Positions 11,175 to 24,101 of a DNA stretch of 64,000 bases are shown here, piece after piece. Under the pieces are notes generated by a model. The model did not search any database. It saw nothing but the letters and a program-made list of their open reading frames with translations, and was not told the origin of the DNA. A program made the translations under genes and the position numbers. The stretch spans positions 1-64,000 of the forward strand of contig NW_004086145.1 of NCBI RefSeq assembly GCF_000220395.1. Direction: 5' to 3'. This DNA is from Ichthyophthirius multifiliis (Eukaryota > Ciliophora > Oligohymenophorea > Hymenostomatida). How positions within the stretch are numbered: position 1 is the first letter of the stretch; every line of letters starts with the position of its first letter.

Positions 11175-14100
11175 ATGTCATCAGAAGAAAATAATGAAAA
11201 TTATATTAAAAAAATAAAGTAATTAGAATAAGAATTAAGTTAGCAAAAATAACTTTCCTTAAGATTTGAAAAGTATGGATAAATTAATACTATTTTTTTT
11301 TTTCGAAAAAAACAATTTTAAATAATTATAAATAAAATTAGATTTGAATAAGATAATCAGGAAATACAAGAAATGCTAGAAGAAGATATAAAATAAAAAG
11401 ACGAATAAATTTAAGAGCTTGAAGATTAAATTTCTTTAAATGAAAAATAGATAAATGAATTATAAAAATAATTAAATAATTATAATTTGGAAAATAATAA
11501 ACAAATTTAACAAAATAAAAATGTTTATTTATTTATATTTTTAAAATAATTTTAAAGTAATTTTATAACTAAAAAATCAGGAAACAGAATAATAAATTAT
11601 TAGTTTGAATTAATAGATTGAATAATAGAATATTCAAATAAAGATGCTAAATGAAGAAATAATAAAGTTATTTTTTAAAAAAATATAAAAAATATCTTTT
11701 TAAATAATATAGAAAAGATAATTTAATTAAATAATAATAACACCTATATTAAGAATTAAATAATAATTTTGTATTTATTTTACTATTTTTTATTTTTTAT
11801 TCTAAAATTTTATTTAGATAAATATTAATAGTTAAAAAGAAAATTATGAAAATCAACAAAAGCAAAATGAAATTGAGTAAATAAAATGTTTTTTATTTTT
11901 TTAATAAATTAAAGAAATGAAGAATTAAATAAAAAAATAATATAGTTCAAAGATAAACATAATGATTCGTATTTTTTTTTAATTTTTTATTGTAAAATAT
12001 TTATTAAATAAAAATTATTAGTTTTTAATTAACACAAATTCAAATTTAGTAAATAGATTAATTAAATTAATAATTAAAGCAATTTTAAGTAAATGAATAG
12101 AAATATAATTTAAAAATAGAAGAATTAGATTAGTAAATCGAAAAAAATAATTAATAGCATTAATAATAATTATAAACAATAAATTTAGAGTATATTATTA
12201 AATATACATTTAAAATTATTTTTTTAAAAAAAGATTTACAAAACAGTAAAATTAAAGTTTGGAAATTTTAAATTAAAATAAAGTGGAAATAGAACTATAT
12301 AAAAAAAAAAATTGGAGTAAAATTATTATATACAAATATTTAAAATATTTATAAACATAAACAATAGAATTGAAAATGAAATTTTTAATTTAAATTGCGA
12401 AATATAAAATTAAAAAAATATTATTTTAGAATAAAAAAATGAATTAGAAACAAAATAAGAACTAATTAAAGAACTGAAAATACAAACAAACGATTTTAAT
12501 CAAAATGTTTAAAATATGTAAAATCAAAAAATTAATTTATATAAAATAATAAAAAAAAATTATAATTTTATAAAATAGAAAGGCAAATAATGAAAGTAAT
12601 ATTTAAAATTATGAATAGTAATTATAAGACAATAAAAATTAAATTGAATAGCTATTATAAAAAATAAATAATTTAAATGATAATTTGAGTGTGTAAAGTA
12701 AAGAAATGTAAGAAATTAAATTAAATTTCGAAATCGAAAAACAAGAAATAATTAAAAAATAAAATAATGAGTAAGATATATAATATTAAGATTTATTAAA
12801 ATAATTCGAAGAATAACAAAATAAAATGTAATAAGATAAACTTGAATAAAATAAAGAAATAAATTAATAAATATAATAATTATCTGAATTAAACTAAAAT
12901 AATTAAATAAAAGAAGATAATATTATGTAATTATAATAATAAATTTTACTTTTAGAATAATAAATCTTATTATTAGAATAAAATAATTAGGAGTAATAAA
13001 ATGACTAAAATATAAAAATTATTAATAAACTATAAGATTAAAATAAGTAATTAAATTAAACAATAAATGAAAATAATAACTTATTATCATAATAAAAAGA
13101 TGAAATTAATGAATTAAAATAAATCAATAATTAATAAAATAATCAAATAGTTAATTTAAATTATGAAAATTAAATATTAAAAAAAGAAATATATGAATAA
13201 AATGAAAATAATTTATTATTAATATAAAATAACGAAATATAATAAGCTTAAAATTAAGAAGAAATATAAAAAAGAAATTAAGATTTTTAAGAAAGTATTT
13301 TAAAATATGAAAACGAAAAATAATTATTAAATTAAGAAATCCAAAAAATAAATGAGAATCATTAAAAGGAAATTTAGGAAATAAATTTAATAAAAGATAA
13401 ATATTAGTATAATTAAAATGAATAGGATTAATTTTTATAAGAGATTGCAAATCTAAAAAAGGAAAACGATAAAATTAAAAAATAATTTAAAGAAGAAAAT
13501 AATAAATTTATTTCAGAAAAAGAAGTTATCAACTAAAATTTAGAATAAACTAAATTCGAAAATAATAAGTTAAATGAATAAATTAAATAATTATAAAATA
13601 AAGAAAAAGAAAACAAAAAATACATTTAAAAAATGGAAAAATAATAAGAAATGTTGAATTAGAAAATTTAAGGTTTTGAAGAATTAATTGCTAATTAAAA
13701 AAAAAAATTCTTGAATTAACCAATTAGAACTAAATATTTAAAAAAGAAAAAACTAAAATCAAATAAGAAAATGAAAATTTAAATAAAGAAATTGAAAATC
13801 TAAATAAAGAAAAAGAATTATTAAAATAATAAAATTAATGTTTAAATATAGAAAATTAGGATTTAACTAATTAAAAATAAAATTTGAGTAAAGAAAATGA
13901 AAATTTAAAGAAAGAAAACGAATTAACTATTTAAAAATATTAGTTTTTAAGTTAAGAGTATTAAATACTAAAGCAAACGTATTAATAAACTTAACTTTTA
14001 AACCCTTGCGAAGATTAAAATAAAAAATTAGATGATTAATTATAATAATTGCTTATTGAAAATAATTTGTTAAAAAACAAAAATAATGAATTTTAATAAT

Positions 14101-16191
14101 AGTTAAATTTGTTTAATTAATTTGAATAAATTAATACATCATCAAATAATAAAATTGAAGAAAATATAAAAGATATTTGTTAATTAAAAGAAGAAAATAA
14201 TTAAATTATTAAAGAAAAAATTATTAATAACCTTAATTTAAATAAAAGTAAAAAAAAAAATTCTAAAATTTTATAAAATTTTATTAGTAATATACTTGAA
14301 GAATATTAAAATGTAAAAAATAGGTAAAATATAAATAATTTATTTTAATTTTTATATATATTAAAATAAAGATAATCAGAAATAGAAAATCAAAATAATG
14401 AATTAATCTAAAAATTTACTTAATAACAAGACGAACAAATGAAATAATATACTTTGAACTTTTAAAAAGACTTAATAAAGTAATTAAGTGATACAATTAA
14501 TAAATTAAATTAAAAATTAGAAGATTATTAATATCTTATAATAAATTAGGATTAAAAAATATAAGCTTTGATTGAACAAATATAATATTATCAGGAGTCT
14601 CCTCTGTAATAAAAATCTTTATTAAAAAATAAAGAAATAGATATCATTTAAAAATCAAACTTTAAAAAAACCAGCAATGAATTTAATATTAGTAATTATA
14701 TTTCTAATTCATAAAAAACGTAGAAATCACAATTAATGTATAAAATAGATAAGGCTTAATAATTTAAAGTTAATTCATATTTATATTCGAAAATACCCAA
14801 AAAATATAGTTCGCCATATTTTGATATCTAATAGAAGTATAACAATTGAATATTAAAAATTATATATTTTTTATAAAAAAAAGAACTGTAACTTTATTAA
14901 GATAATCAAAATAAGGTTTTAATAAAAGTTTTGGAGTTGATAAATTTAATATGAATGAAGTAATAAATGATATATAAGATATGAATGAAATTTTAAATAA
15001 AGTAATATTTTTTATATAAATTATATAAAATATATATTTATTTAAATCTTAATTTTTATTTTTTGAATATATAAAAAAAATGTCTTTTTTATAAAAAAGA
15101 TTTTCTAAAATGATATATTTTAAAAAAATACTTTAAATCTAATTTATGGACAAAAAAAAACAAATAAGAAAATAATTTTCTAACAATTATTATAGAGATA
15201 TTTAAAATAAGTTCAAGAAAAGTAACAAGAAATAATTTCTTTATAAATATAGTATATAGAAAAAAAAATTCCTTTGACAAATAATTAATAAAATTAATAA
15301 GTTTTTCTTAAAATTCAATTAAATGTTTGTTTTTCAGAATAAAACTTAAAATAAGATATTAATAATTTTCTCTCTTAAATATAATAATCTAAATTAATTA
15401 AAGAGAAATTAAATTAAGGCCCTAAAATAAGAGAATTCACTGCCCAAATAATCCATTAAGAAGGTGAAGTAACCTATAAATTAGTAAGTTCAAGCAAAAT
15501 CAAGCATTTTTATTTCAATTAAACTTTTTAAGATTCAATAAATGACCTATTAGGAATAAATAAAGAAAATAATGAATATAATTTAACTAATTTTGGTAAT
15601 ATAAATGTATTTTTTACTGTCTATCCTATTATTTAGAATTACCAAAATTGCAATAAAACTTTACAATTAAGTAATAAATTTAACCCTAAAGGCTTATAAA
15701 TTTAAAATTCAAAAAAACTTCACTTTGCTTTGAATTATCACCTACTTACAATTCTTAAAATGCTTTAAATTAAAACATTAATTTAACTCCAATGAATAAA
15801 ACAGAAAAAAATAACAAATAAAATTATAAAGAAAATGATGAAATTAAAAGAAATATGGAATTATTAAGTAAAGAAAATAAAGAAATGAAATAAAAATAAA
15901 AATAATTAATTTAAACAATTTAATAGTTATAAGAAAATTATTTAAAAATTCATATTAATTTGAAATCTTTAATAAATTCGAAAAATGCTTATGTAAAAAA
16001 AAAAAAAATTAATTTTTTATTTTTCAATACAATAGAAAATTAAATACTTAAAAAAAAATAATTCAATATTAACAATAGAAAAAACATAAAAAAAAATATC
16101 TAATATATTAAATCGTTCAAGAATAAATAATCTTTTATTTTCTTAAGAAAATGAAATTATAATTTATAGTGAAAATGAAGAAGATACATGA
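11175..16191 (+). CDS. Giant multi-exon coiled-coil protein with C-terminal globular domain
   Basis: ATG at 11175 (MSSEENNENYIKKIKQLEQE). The first 1.4 kb is cut into short exons by introns of about 35-60 nt, for example ending in ATCAG near 11580, at 11668-11710 and at 11772-11818. From about 12.6 to 14.7 kb it is a nearly uninterrupted Q/N/E/K coiled coil. After another intron near 15300, a non-coil domain follows (about 15420-15780). It is rich in aromatic and beta-type residues: EFTAQIIHQEGEVTYKLVSS, then NINVFFTVYPIIQNY. A short coil precedes the end, SENEEDT and TGA at 16189-16191. The globular region could be a C2-like fold, but I cannot confirm it. The segment at 14.9-15.3 kb is poorly resolved, so this may be two genes. 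A centrosomal, basal-body or Golgin-like scaffold is a reasonable guess only. Confidence 0.6.
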
Positions 16192-18606
16192 ATTTTTTAA
16201 ATTAATGTATTTATATTTTTTTATATATTTTTTATTCAATATAAATAAATATATCTTATTTAAATTAATACATTTCATATTAATATGTTTTTTTATATAA
16301 AAACTATTAAATTTTTTTATAATATTTTTATTATTAAAGTTAGTTAATTCATTTTGATTTTACAATTTATTAAATTTATGTATATTTTAATGATATATTT
16401 AGTACTTTTTGCGGAATATTGATTTGTTTTTTATTTTTTTTAAAAAATATCTTTTAAAAATATATTAATGAAATTTTTAATAATTATATAACTTATAATA
16501 TATTTTTATAATTTCAAATATATTTTAATTGTTTATATTATTTTTCTACAATTTAAATTCAAGATAATATCTATTATTTAGCTTTAAAAGGACTTAATTT
16601 ACTTTTGAATATATTTTATATAAATTATATGGCACTTTTTTGGAAGAATCTTAAATACCAATTAAATCTTAAAACCGTTATTTTAAAATGAAAGAAATTT
16701 CTATTAAAAGATATATTCAGAATTATAAAATAAAGAATTAATATAGAAAACATAGTTCAAAAATTTAATTTATGAATTATATTTGAAAAATGCAATAGCA
16801 TAATTTTGAAATTATTAATTTTTAAAAATCTCAAAAATATTAAATTTTTATAATTATTTTAAATATATTTAATTTTTGAAAATTTAATTATGAATTTTTT
16901 ATATATTAAATGTTAAAATTCTTTATTTAATTTTTTCTATAATTATATTTTAAAAACTAAATGAATAAAAATAAATAGAAAATTTCATTTCTTTTAGATT
17001 GATTTTTATAAAATAATTAAAGAAAATATATAATATATAATCTATAAATAATTAATAAATTTTATAATAATAAAATAATCTTTTTAAAATAAATACAAAT
17101 TAAGGAAATATAAAATTTATTTCATAATTAAATAATTTAATATATAATATATATTTAAAAAATAATTTTTATATATATAAAAAGAATAATAAAATTTATT
17201 ATGATTTTCAATGTTTTATTATTTATAGACTTTGTAAAATATATATCACTAATTAATCATGTTTAACTATATTTTATTTTTTTATATATTATAAATATTA
17301 TAATATTATACATATTTAAATTCTTAAAAATTTAATAAACTAAATAACCATTATATTAATTTCAAAAAAATAATTTTTATCTTAGTATTTTGAGCAAATT
17401 TTATTTAATATTATATTCCATTGCTTTAAAGTTATATTATTTTGTTTTCTTAGTTTTATTCACTCATAATACAAAATTCTTATCTATGTTATTTAAATTT
17501 AAAAATAAAATTTGTTTATATAATCATATTAAATATGCGTAAATGAAAAAAAAAAATCTCTATACTTTTAATATGCAATTATATTATTTTCAAATATAAA
17601 ATGAATTATTAGAAAAATTAAAGAATTAATAATTTATAAACTTATACTATATATAATGATTATTATCTTTTATATTATTTATATAAATTTAAAAAATAAT
17701 TTTTTGAAAATAATAAATTATAAATTATTGGTATAAAAATATTATTAATAATTATTACAGTTAAATAAATTGAAATAACTATTTTTGAGAGTGCAATAGC
17801 ATATTTAAAGTAAATGGTTTAATTTAAAAGTGGAATTTAATAAATATTTTATCGATATTAGTAATTTGAAAACAAATATATAAATATTTATAAAATAATA
17901 ATATATTAAAAAAATTGTTAAATTTTCTTAAAATGCGATTTTGAATATTTTTGATCTTTATTCTTTTCAATTATTGGCTTCTTCACATGTTTTGAATTTA
18001 CTTTTCATATAAATACTTAATAAAAACTAAAAATATTTATACAAAATTGGTCAAGCAAAAATTAAATTATTTAATTTGATTTTATTTAATTATTTTTTTT
18101 TTTATATAATTGGAATAATATAAAAATATAATTTATTTATTTTTAAATTATTAATATAAAATATTATTAATTTATATATCCTTTTTTATTTATCAAAGTT
18201 TATAAAATATAAATTTAAACTTTAAAAAAAATTATTTTATAAATATTTATATTATTTAATTTTTTTTTATTTTTTTAATATGTAAATTTAAAATTTGAAT
18301 ATGTTAAATAAATATAAAAGTATTTTTTTTAAAAAAACAATTTATTTTATATATTAAAAATAAAATTTGAAGTAATTCTAATTATCATTTTATTATAATT
18401 GAAAATAAAATTATAAATATATTTGTAAATTTTTTTCATAATATTTATATAACTCGAATCTATATTATTAAATATAAAAAAATTATTTATATAGATAGTT
18501 TTGCATCTTACAAAATATATATAATTTTCAAAAAATAAAAGGAAACTAATAAAAAAATATAACTAAAAATTAATATAATTAAAACAAAAATTTATACTAA
18601 AATAAA
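16192..18606. other. 2.4-kb gene-poor AT spacer
   Basis: The longest stretch without a supported gene. It is A/T homopolymer and AT-repeat sequence with few C/G bases. No protein frame with normal amino-acid composition and no tRNA-like fold was seen. Confidence 0.55.
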
Positions 18607-19998
18607 ATGGATAGATAACAATACGAAAATTACCTTAAAGAAAAACTACATCCAATCCTCGAAAAAATGCTTATTGATTGTTTATAAGCAAAACCTGCTG
18701 ATCCCGTAAAAAAATAACAAAAAAATAAAAAAATAATATAAATATACTTATGTTTATATATATAAATATTTAAAATTTAAATAATATATATATAAAAATA
18801 AGATTCCATTTCTAATATAATGGCTTCAAAATAAATAATGTGGAGGAGCTGCACATGCTCAATCCGCATAAGCTCCTCTTTAATAAAAAGCATAAGCCCC
18901 TGCAGTAAAAAATACAATTATTAATAAAAATATATAATTATATATATTTAGAATTAAGATAAAAAGAAAAAGAAATCAAAAAAAGAGTCTGATGAAGAAA
19001 AAGCTAGTAGTGATGAAGATGAAGATGATTATGTTGAAGTAGTTTAAACTCATAAGGAAAAAGGTAAACCAGCTGTCGGAAGAGCATCGGTATCTGCCGA
19101 AGCTTTTGGTTAATTTAATCAAAAGAAGGCTTTTAAGCCTAAAATAATCTAAAAAAAACCTGAATAAATTTAAAAAATAACCCAAAGATTATCCTAAGCA
19201 TTTATGTTTTCTGCCCTTGATGATGGTCAAAGAAAAATAGTCATCGATGCAATGGACGAAAAACGATATAAAGCAGGCGAATTGGTAATTTAATAAGGGG
19301 AAGATGGAGATGTATTATATGTAGTTGATGAAGGAGAGTTAGACTGTGAAAAAGTATTTAAAAAAGGCGACAAAGCGACCTATTTGAAAACTTATTAACC
19401 AGGTGAATCTTTTGGCGAACTTTCTTTATTATATAATGCCCCTAGAGCTGCTTCTATTAGAGCCAAAACAAATGCAATTTTATATTCTTTAGATAGAGAT
19501 ACATTTAATAATATAGTAAAAGATGCTGCAGCAAAAAAAAGAGAGTTTTATGAAAGTTTTTTATAAACAGTTGAACTATTAAAAGATATGGATAATTATG
19601 AAAGATCTAAAATAGGAGATGCATTAAAGTCTATTACTTTTAAAAAAGGTTCTTATGTTGTTAAAGAAGTAAATATAAGTGATAACATATATATATATAT
19701 ATGTAAATAAAAAGGGTGATTCTGGTGATGATTTCTTTATGATTGAAGAAGGTTAATTATAAGCTTTAAAGTAAGTTAATCCAGGTATATTTATTTAATT
19801 TCTATTTTATCTATTATTTTATATATTTTAATTGATTATTAGGATAGGATCCAGTGGTTGTTAAAGAATACAAATAAGGTGATTATTTTGGAGAATTAGC
19901 TTTATTAAAAAATTGTCCTAGATAAGCTAGTATAAAATGCGTCGTAATATTAATATAAAAATAATTATGTTATATATTTATAAATATATATAATAATG

Positions 19999-20053
<55 letters not shown>

Positions 20054-20237
20054 TTTTAAAAAATTTTTGTGTTTGACAGACTGATGTTAAATTAGCTACT
20101 TTAGATAGATCCGCTTTTAAACGTTTATTAGGTCCTGTTGATGTAAATAAATATATTTATTAAAAAATTTATATATATATAAATAAAAGACTATTTTAGG
20201 AAGAAACGCTGATAATTATAAAAAATTCTAAAAATGA
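18607..20237 (+). CDS. cAMP-dependent protein kinase regulatory subunit
   Basis: ATG at 18607. Residues 1-40 form an RIIa-type dimerisation/docking helix pair (YLKEKLHPILEKMLIDCLQA then KPADP, FLIQWLQ). An A/Q-rich linker and an acidic stretch (SDEEKASSDEDEDD) follow. The inhibitory pseudosubstrate site reads GRASVSAEAFG, with Ala at the phospho-acceptor position. Two tandem cyclic-nucleotide-binding domains follow. The phosphate-binding cassette of CNB-A reads GESFGELSLLYNAPRAASI and that of CNB-B reads GDYFGELALLKNCPRQASI, both with the conserved Glu and Arg. The C terminus is GRNADNYKKF and TGA at 20235-20237. At least six small introns fit, including 18710-18805, 18906-18952 and an (AT)n-filled one near 19941-20080. 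It is expected to hold the PKA catalytic subunit inactive until cAMP binds. Confidence 0.95.
20011..20049. repeat. (AT)n microsatellite in PKA-R intron
   Basis: A perfect TA dinucleotide run lies inside the intron between the CNB-B cassette exon and the exon starting TDVKLATLDRS. Confidence 0.9.
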
Positions 20238-20379
20238 TAAATAATAAAATAGATATATATATATAAAGAAATACATTAATATTATTATAATTTTATATTA
20301 AATAAATACTTATAATAGAAAAACATATATTTAATCTTGTTTAAAAATAAAATAAATATTTACATTAAAAAAATATATT

Positions 20380-20737
20380 TCATTCAATCATCGAGAATAA
20401 ATTTTCGGCTGGAGTATACCTAATTTTTAATCCTGACCTAATTTTTTATAGCTTAACGTCCAACCAATAAGTTAGTGAACAATTTTATTCTAAAAATAGC
20501 AAATGTAATCTAGGAAAAGCATCTTTGTTTTTAAAAACTCCTTCTATAAACATACCTTTAGGGGGATATTCTTCTAAATTTTCATCACAATTAGTATCTC
20601 CGTGATCATAATGTCCTAAATGTAGAATTTTTAACTAAGGATGTTTACTTAATCCAACAATAGAAGCTGAAGTAACCCAAGAATCCCCTGAAAGATCAAC
20701 TTCTTCTAAATTTGGACAACCTCTAGCCTTATAAAAA

Positions 20738-20808
<71 letters not shown>

Positions 20809-21937
20809 AATATCATACAAAAACAGATAAATCTTCTTAAATAGGACAATCTCTAATACATAAATACTTAAGGTTTCTTAAGCTTGAGCTAATATGTAAA
20901 TGAAATTTATCTCTAAACTTCCTTGAATAACTTATGTTTAGTTTTTCTAAATTAACGCATTAGCTTAAATATTAAACTCCCTAATCTGAGATTTTTGCAC
21001 ATTTTTCAAAACAATTTCTTACAATCTATAATTCAATTAAGGTTTCTTTAAATTTCTGCCCTAAAATTTACAATACAGAATCTCCAACCCTTGCACAGTA
21101 GTGTAATTTTATATATTTCAGTTAAAATTTAGCCTATTCGAAGTGTTTAAAACCCTCTACACTGAATTCCATATTGAAATTACTTGGACTTCCCCCAAAA
21201 TGTAGTTCTTCTAAATTCACGCAAAACTTAGATATTACTTCTAAAGTCACATTTGTTAGTTTAGGTGTATTTGGTATATTTAGTACCTATAAATTTTTAA
21301 ATTCTTTTAATAAAAAGCATAATATTTTATCGTTTATAGGCGCTTTATTTATAGTTAAGGACGTCAAATTTGGACATTGTCTTTATATAGCTTTCATCTC
21401 ATTTTCGTCGAAATTTTTCTTTCTTTTATTTCTATTTTGGAGCTCTAAAGTTCTCAAATTTTAAATTTTTTAATTAAAAACAGCTGCAAATTCAATATTT
21501 ATATTGTTTATTTATAAAAATTCTAATGTTTTAGGTATTGACATTAATAAACTATTATAATATTATAATATATATATTTAAATTTAAAATTTACTAACAT
21601 GTATCAGATGAATTAGCATTAAATGGTAAGTATAATTTTTTTATATTTTTATCACTTTATACTATTTTCATTAAATTTAATGTTTTTATATTTGGTCCTA
21701 AAATACTTAAATTTACTATTGCATATATATCCGGATTTTTTTAAATCATACTTTTCCATTTTTTACTTACTCTAGTAATAATACATAAATCCATAACATT
21801 TAAAAAGGTGAATATTTTTATTAAAATCTATTCATTAAAATATTATATATTTAAGTTGCTTTATTAAGAATCTGACATTGGAGATTAAGAATGAGAAGCA
21901 AAATAATTTGTTCGATTTTTATTGGTTAAATAGTCAT
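20380..21937 (-). CDS. F-box/leucine-rich-repeat protein
   Basis: ATG at 21935-21937. The N-terminal region contains an F-box-like segment (ILIKIFTFLNVMDLCIITRV then SKKWKSMIQKNPDIY). About seven leucine-rich repeats of the cysteine-containing (AMN1/FBXL) type follow, for example NLEELHFGGSPS, CVNLEKLNISYS and GCPNLEEVDLSGDSW. The product would be the substrate-recognition subunit of an SCF ubiquitin ligase, binding Skp1 through the F-box and targets through the LRR arc. Introns: an (AT)n-filled one at about 20733-20828, one near 21540-21600 and one near 21855, the last apparently with a GC donor. TGA stop is at 20380-20382. The plus-strand ORF at 21174-21464 is its shadow. The first exon is the least certain. 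Confidence 0.85.
20742..20805. repeat. (AT)n microsatellite in F-box/LRR intron
   Basis: About 32 perfect AT dinucleotides fill the intron that splits the LRR region. Confidence 0.9.
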
Positions 21938-22126
21938 TTTTGTTTTAGGATAAAATATTTTTTTTGGGAGTTTATAGCTTATTCATATTTTATATTTGTT
22001 ATTGAATTTTAATATAATAATTATATAGAAAAATAAAATATAACAATATTAGAAAAATAAAAAAATATATATATTGATTAAATATTTTATATATATTAAA
22101 GAAATTCTCTATTTATTAAAGAAAAT

Positions 22127-22209
22127 TCAATCTACTAATAATATTTAAATATGATAATTTTAATTGTTATTTTCAATTTAGTCATTTTAAATAAATTAAT
22201 CTGATTATA

Positions 22210-22255
<46 letters not shown>

Positions 22256-23912
22256 GTTATTTTATATATTTTCTATAATTATTCTTCTATGTCTACTCTC
22301 ATATTAATATAAATTACTATTTTCTTAAATTCCTTATTTAAACGCTAATTAAGTTTATACATTTTCTTAATCATTTTATCCAATCACTATATCATTTGCA
22401 TGTTAGTTTAAGTTATTTAAATCTAAATTTTTTTATTTTATTATTAATTATTTTTATTAAATTCATTTTTATATTTATTATAAATTTCTATTAAATATTT
22501 AACTGATAAATCTTATCTACAAAAAGGGCAATTGTTATTATTATTTAGCCATTATTCAATGCAATCTTTATGAAAATAATGTTTACAAAAAGTTTATCTA
22601 CAAATATCACTATTTTTGAAATTCAAAAGACAAATACAGCATTAATCTGTTTAATTACTTTTATCTGTTTCGCAATTTTGTTTTATTTATTAATAATTTG
22701 TATAAGGAATATATTTATTATATAGAAATTCTAATAATTTTATATAATTTTCTTATTATTATTATTTAGATTATATTTTTTGTTTATAACTTTCATTTTA
22801 AATACATTAAGTTTTTTTTTTTTTATTTTTTCTAAATTTAAATAATTTAATACTAAGCCAAATCAAAAAAAAAGCCCCTAATAAACCCCCTATTATATAC
22901 ATAATCATAATATTAATAGTATCTGATATAATATTTTCTATTATTTTTCTTCCCATAACTACTTTTATATTTTTCTCTTAATTTGTAACATTACCCTAAT
23001 ATTAAAACCCAATAGTCTACTTCTATAATCATAAATACCCTAGAGTAAGAAACTATTAATATAAATATCAGAAGATTTACCATCTACAACAACCATTTTA
23101 TAATTATCAAAAGAAGTCGGTAAAATCGAATTTTAAAGACTTTCAATATTAATATAAACCAATAATTTCAAATTATTATTTTTCTCAATATTAATCATCA
23201 AAAATTTATTTGTTTAGCTTTCCTAATCGGAATAAAATTACCCAAAAACTATTTTTTCATTTATTTATATTTCCTATACTTTTCCATATTCCATAATAAG
23301 AATTTAATGCTTGCAATATTTTCCCGCGAACCCATGATTACAAACGCATGTTCCATCTAAGCATTTTCCATTTAAATTTTGTAAGCAATTATTATTTGGG
23401 CAAGCTTTGTATGTATTTAAATTTATTCTAAAATCAATTTCTAATTATAAATTATTCTCAATAAATAGTCCAATATAATACTCTTATGATATCTAAAGTT
23501 TTCCTGGCGATATTTATATATATAAATATCCAGTATTTAAAGAAAATCCTTCTATGTCGAAATATTTATAGTCCTCTTAAAAGTTCAATTCTATTTATTT
23601 ATCTAAATCAGAACTAATGCTAATATTTGGGTATTTTCTTTGTTATATACATAAAACTGGATTCATTTTAAAATATTAATATCGGTTTTACAATATTTAG
23701 GCTTCAATAAAAATATATTTATTTTGAAGATCTTATGTATATGTAAATTTAAAAAATTATGCTTAATTAGATTATAAGTAAGATTTTTAGAATGTATTAT
23801 TGTTTTAGAAATATTATTCGTCTAATATTATATCTTTATTTTATGGATTTAATTATAAACTTATTTAAAAAATTAATATATAATAAATTAATAATATTAG
23901 AATTTAAGACAT
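22127..23912 (-). CDS. Type I membrane RING-H2 protein with EGF-like module
   Basis: ATG at 23910-23912. A signal peptide (MSQILILLIYYILIFQISL) leads into a roughly 170-residue extracellular region. A Cys-rich EGF-like motif follows (CLDGTCVCNHGFAGKYC, about 23330-23375), then a second lumenal region. A transmembrane helix (INIMIMYIIGGLLGAFFF, about 22880-22935) precedes a cytosolic RING-H2 finger at about 22515-22645. The finger runs CCICLLNF, CKHYFHKDCIEQWL, NCPFCRQ, with the C3H2C3 ligands intact. The tail is Q-rich, with a poly-Gln tract written as repeated TAA codons (22210-22256). TGA is at 22127-22129. It is expected to be an E3 ubiquitin ligase of the endomembrane or surface (goliath/RNF13-like layout), although an EGF module in place of a PA domain is unusual. 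One A-run slip near 22435 is needed. Confidence 0.85.
22210..22256 (-). repeat. TAA triplet repeat encoding poly-Gln
   Basis: ATT repeats on the plus strand read TAA on the coding strand, which is glutamine in this code. About 15 triplets sit in the cytosolic tail of the RING protein. Confidence 0.8.
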
Positions 23913-24101
23913 TTTTAATTTATTTTATTATATTTATTTTATTGGCTATTAAGTCTATTTTAAAAATATAATTATTATTTTATTATTAATTGTAAAGAAT
24001 GGCAATTATATATTTGTATTATTTAAAATGAAAAATTAAGTAATTAAAATAAATTTATTCAAAAAAAAAAAAAAAAAACAGAAAATAAAACAATAATAAA
24101 A

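Noticed and set aside
13151-13450. 99-aa minus-strand hydrophobic ORF
   Set aside because: Shadow of the plus-strand coiled-coil gene; A-rich coding strands give F/I/L/N-rich reverse frames.
16786-17810. Repeated tgcaatagcat 11-mer at about 16790 and 17792
   Set aside because: Two short copies without shared flanks; compatible with chance in low-complexity DNA.
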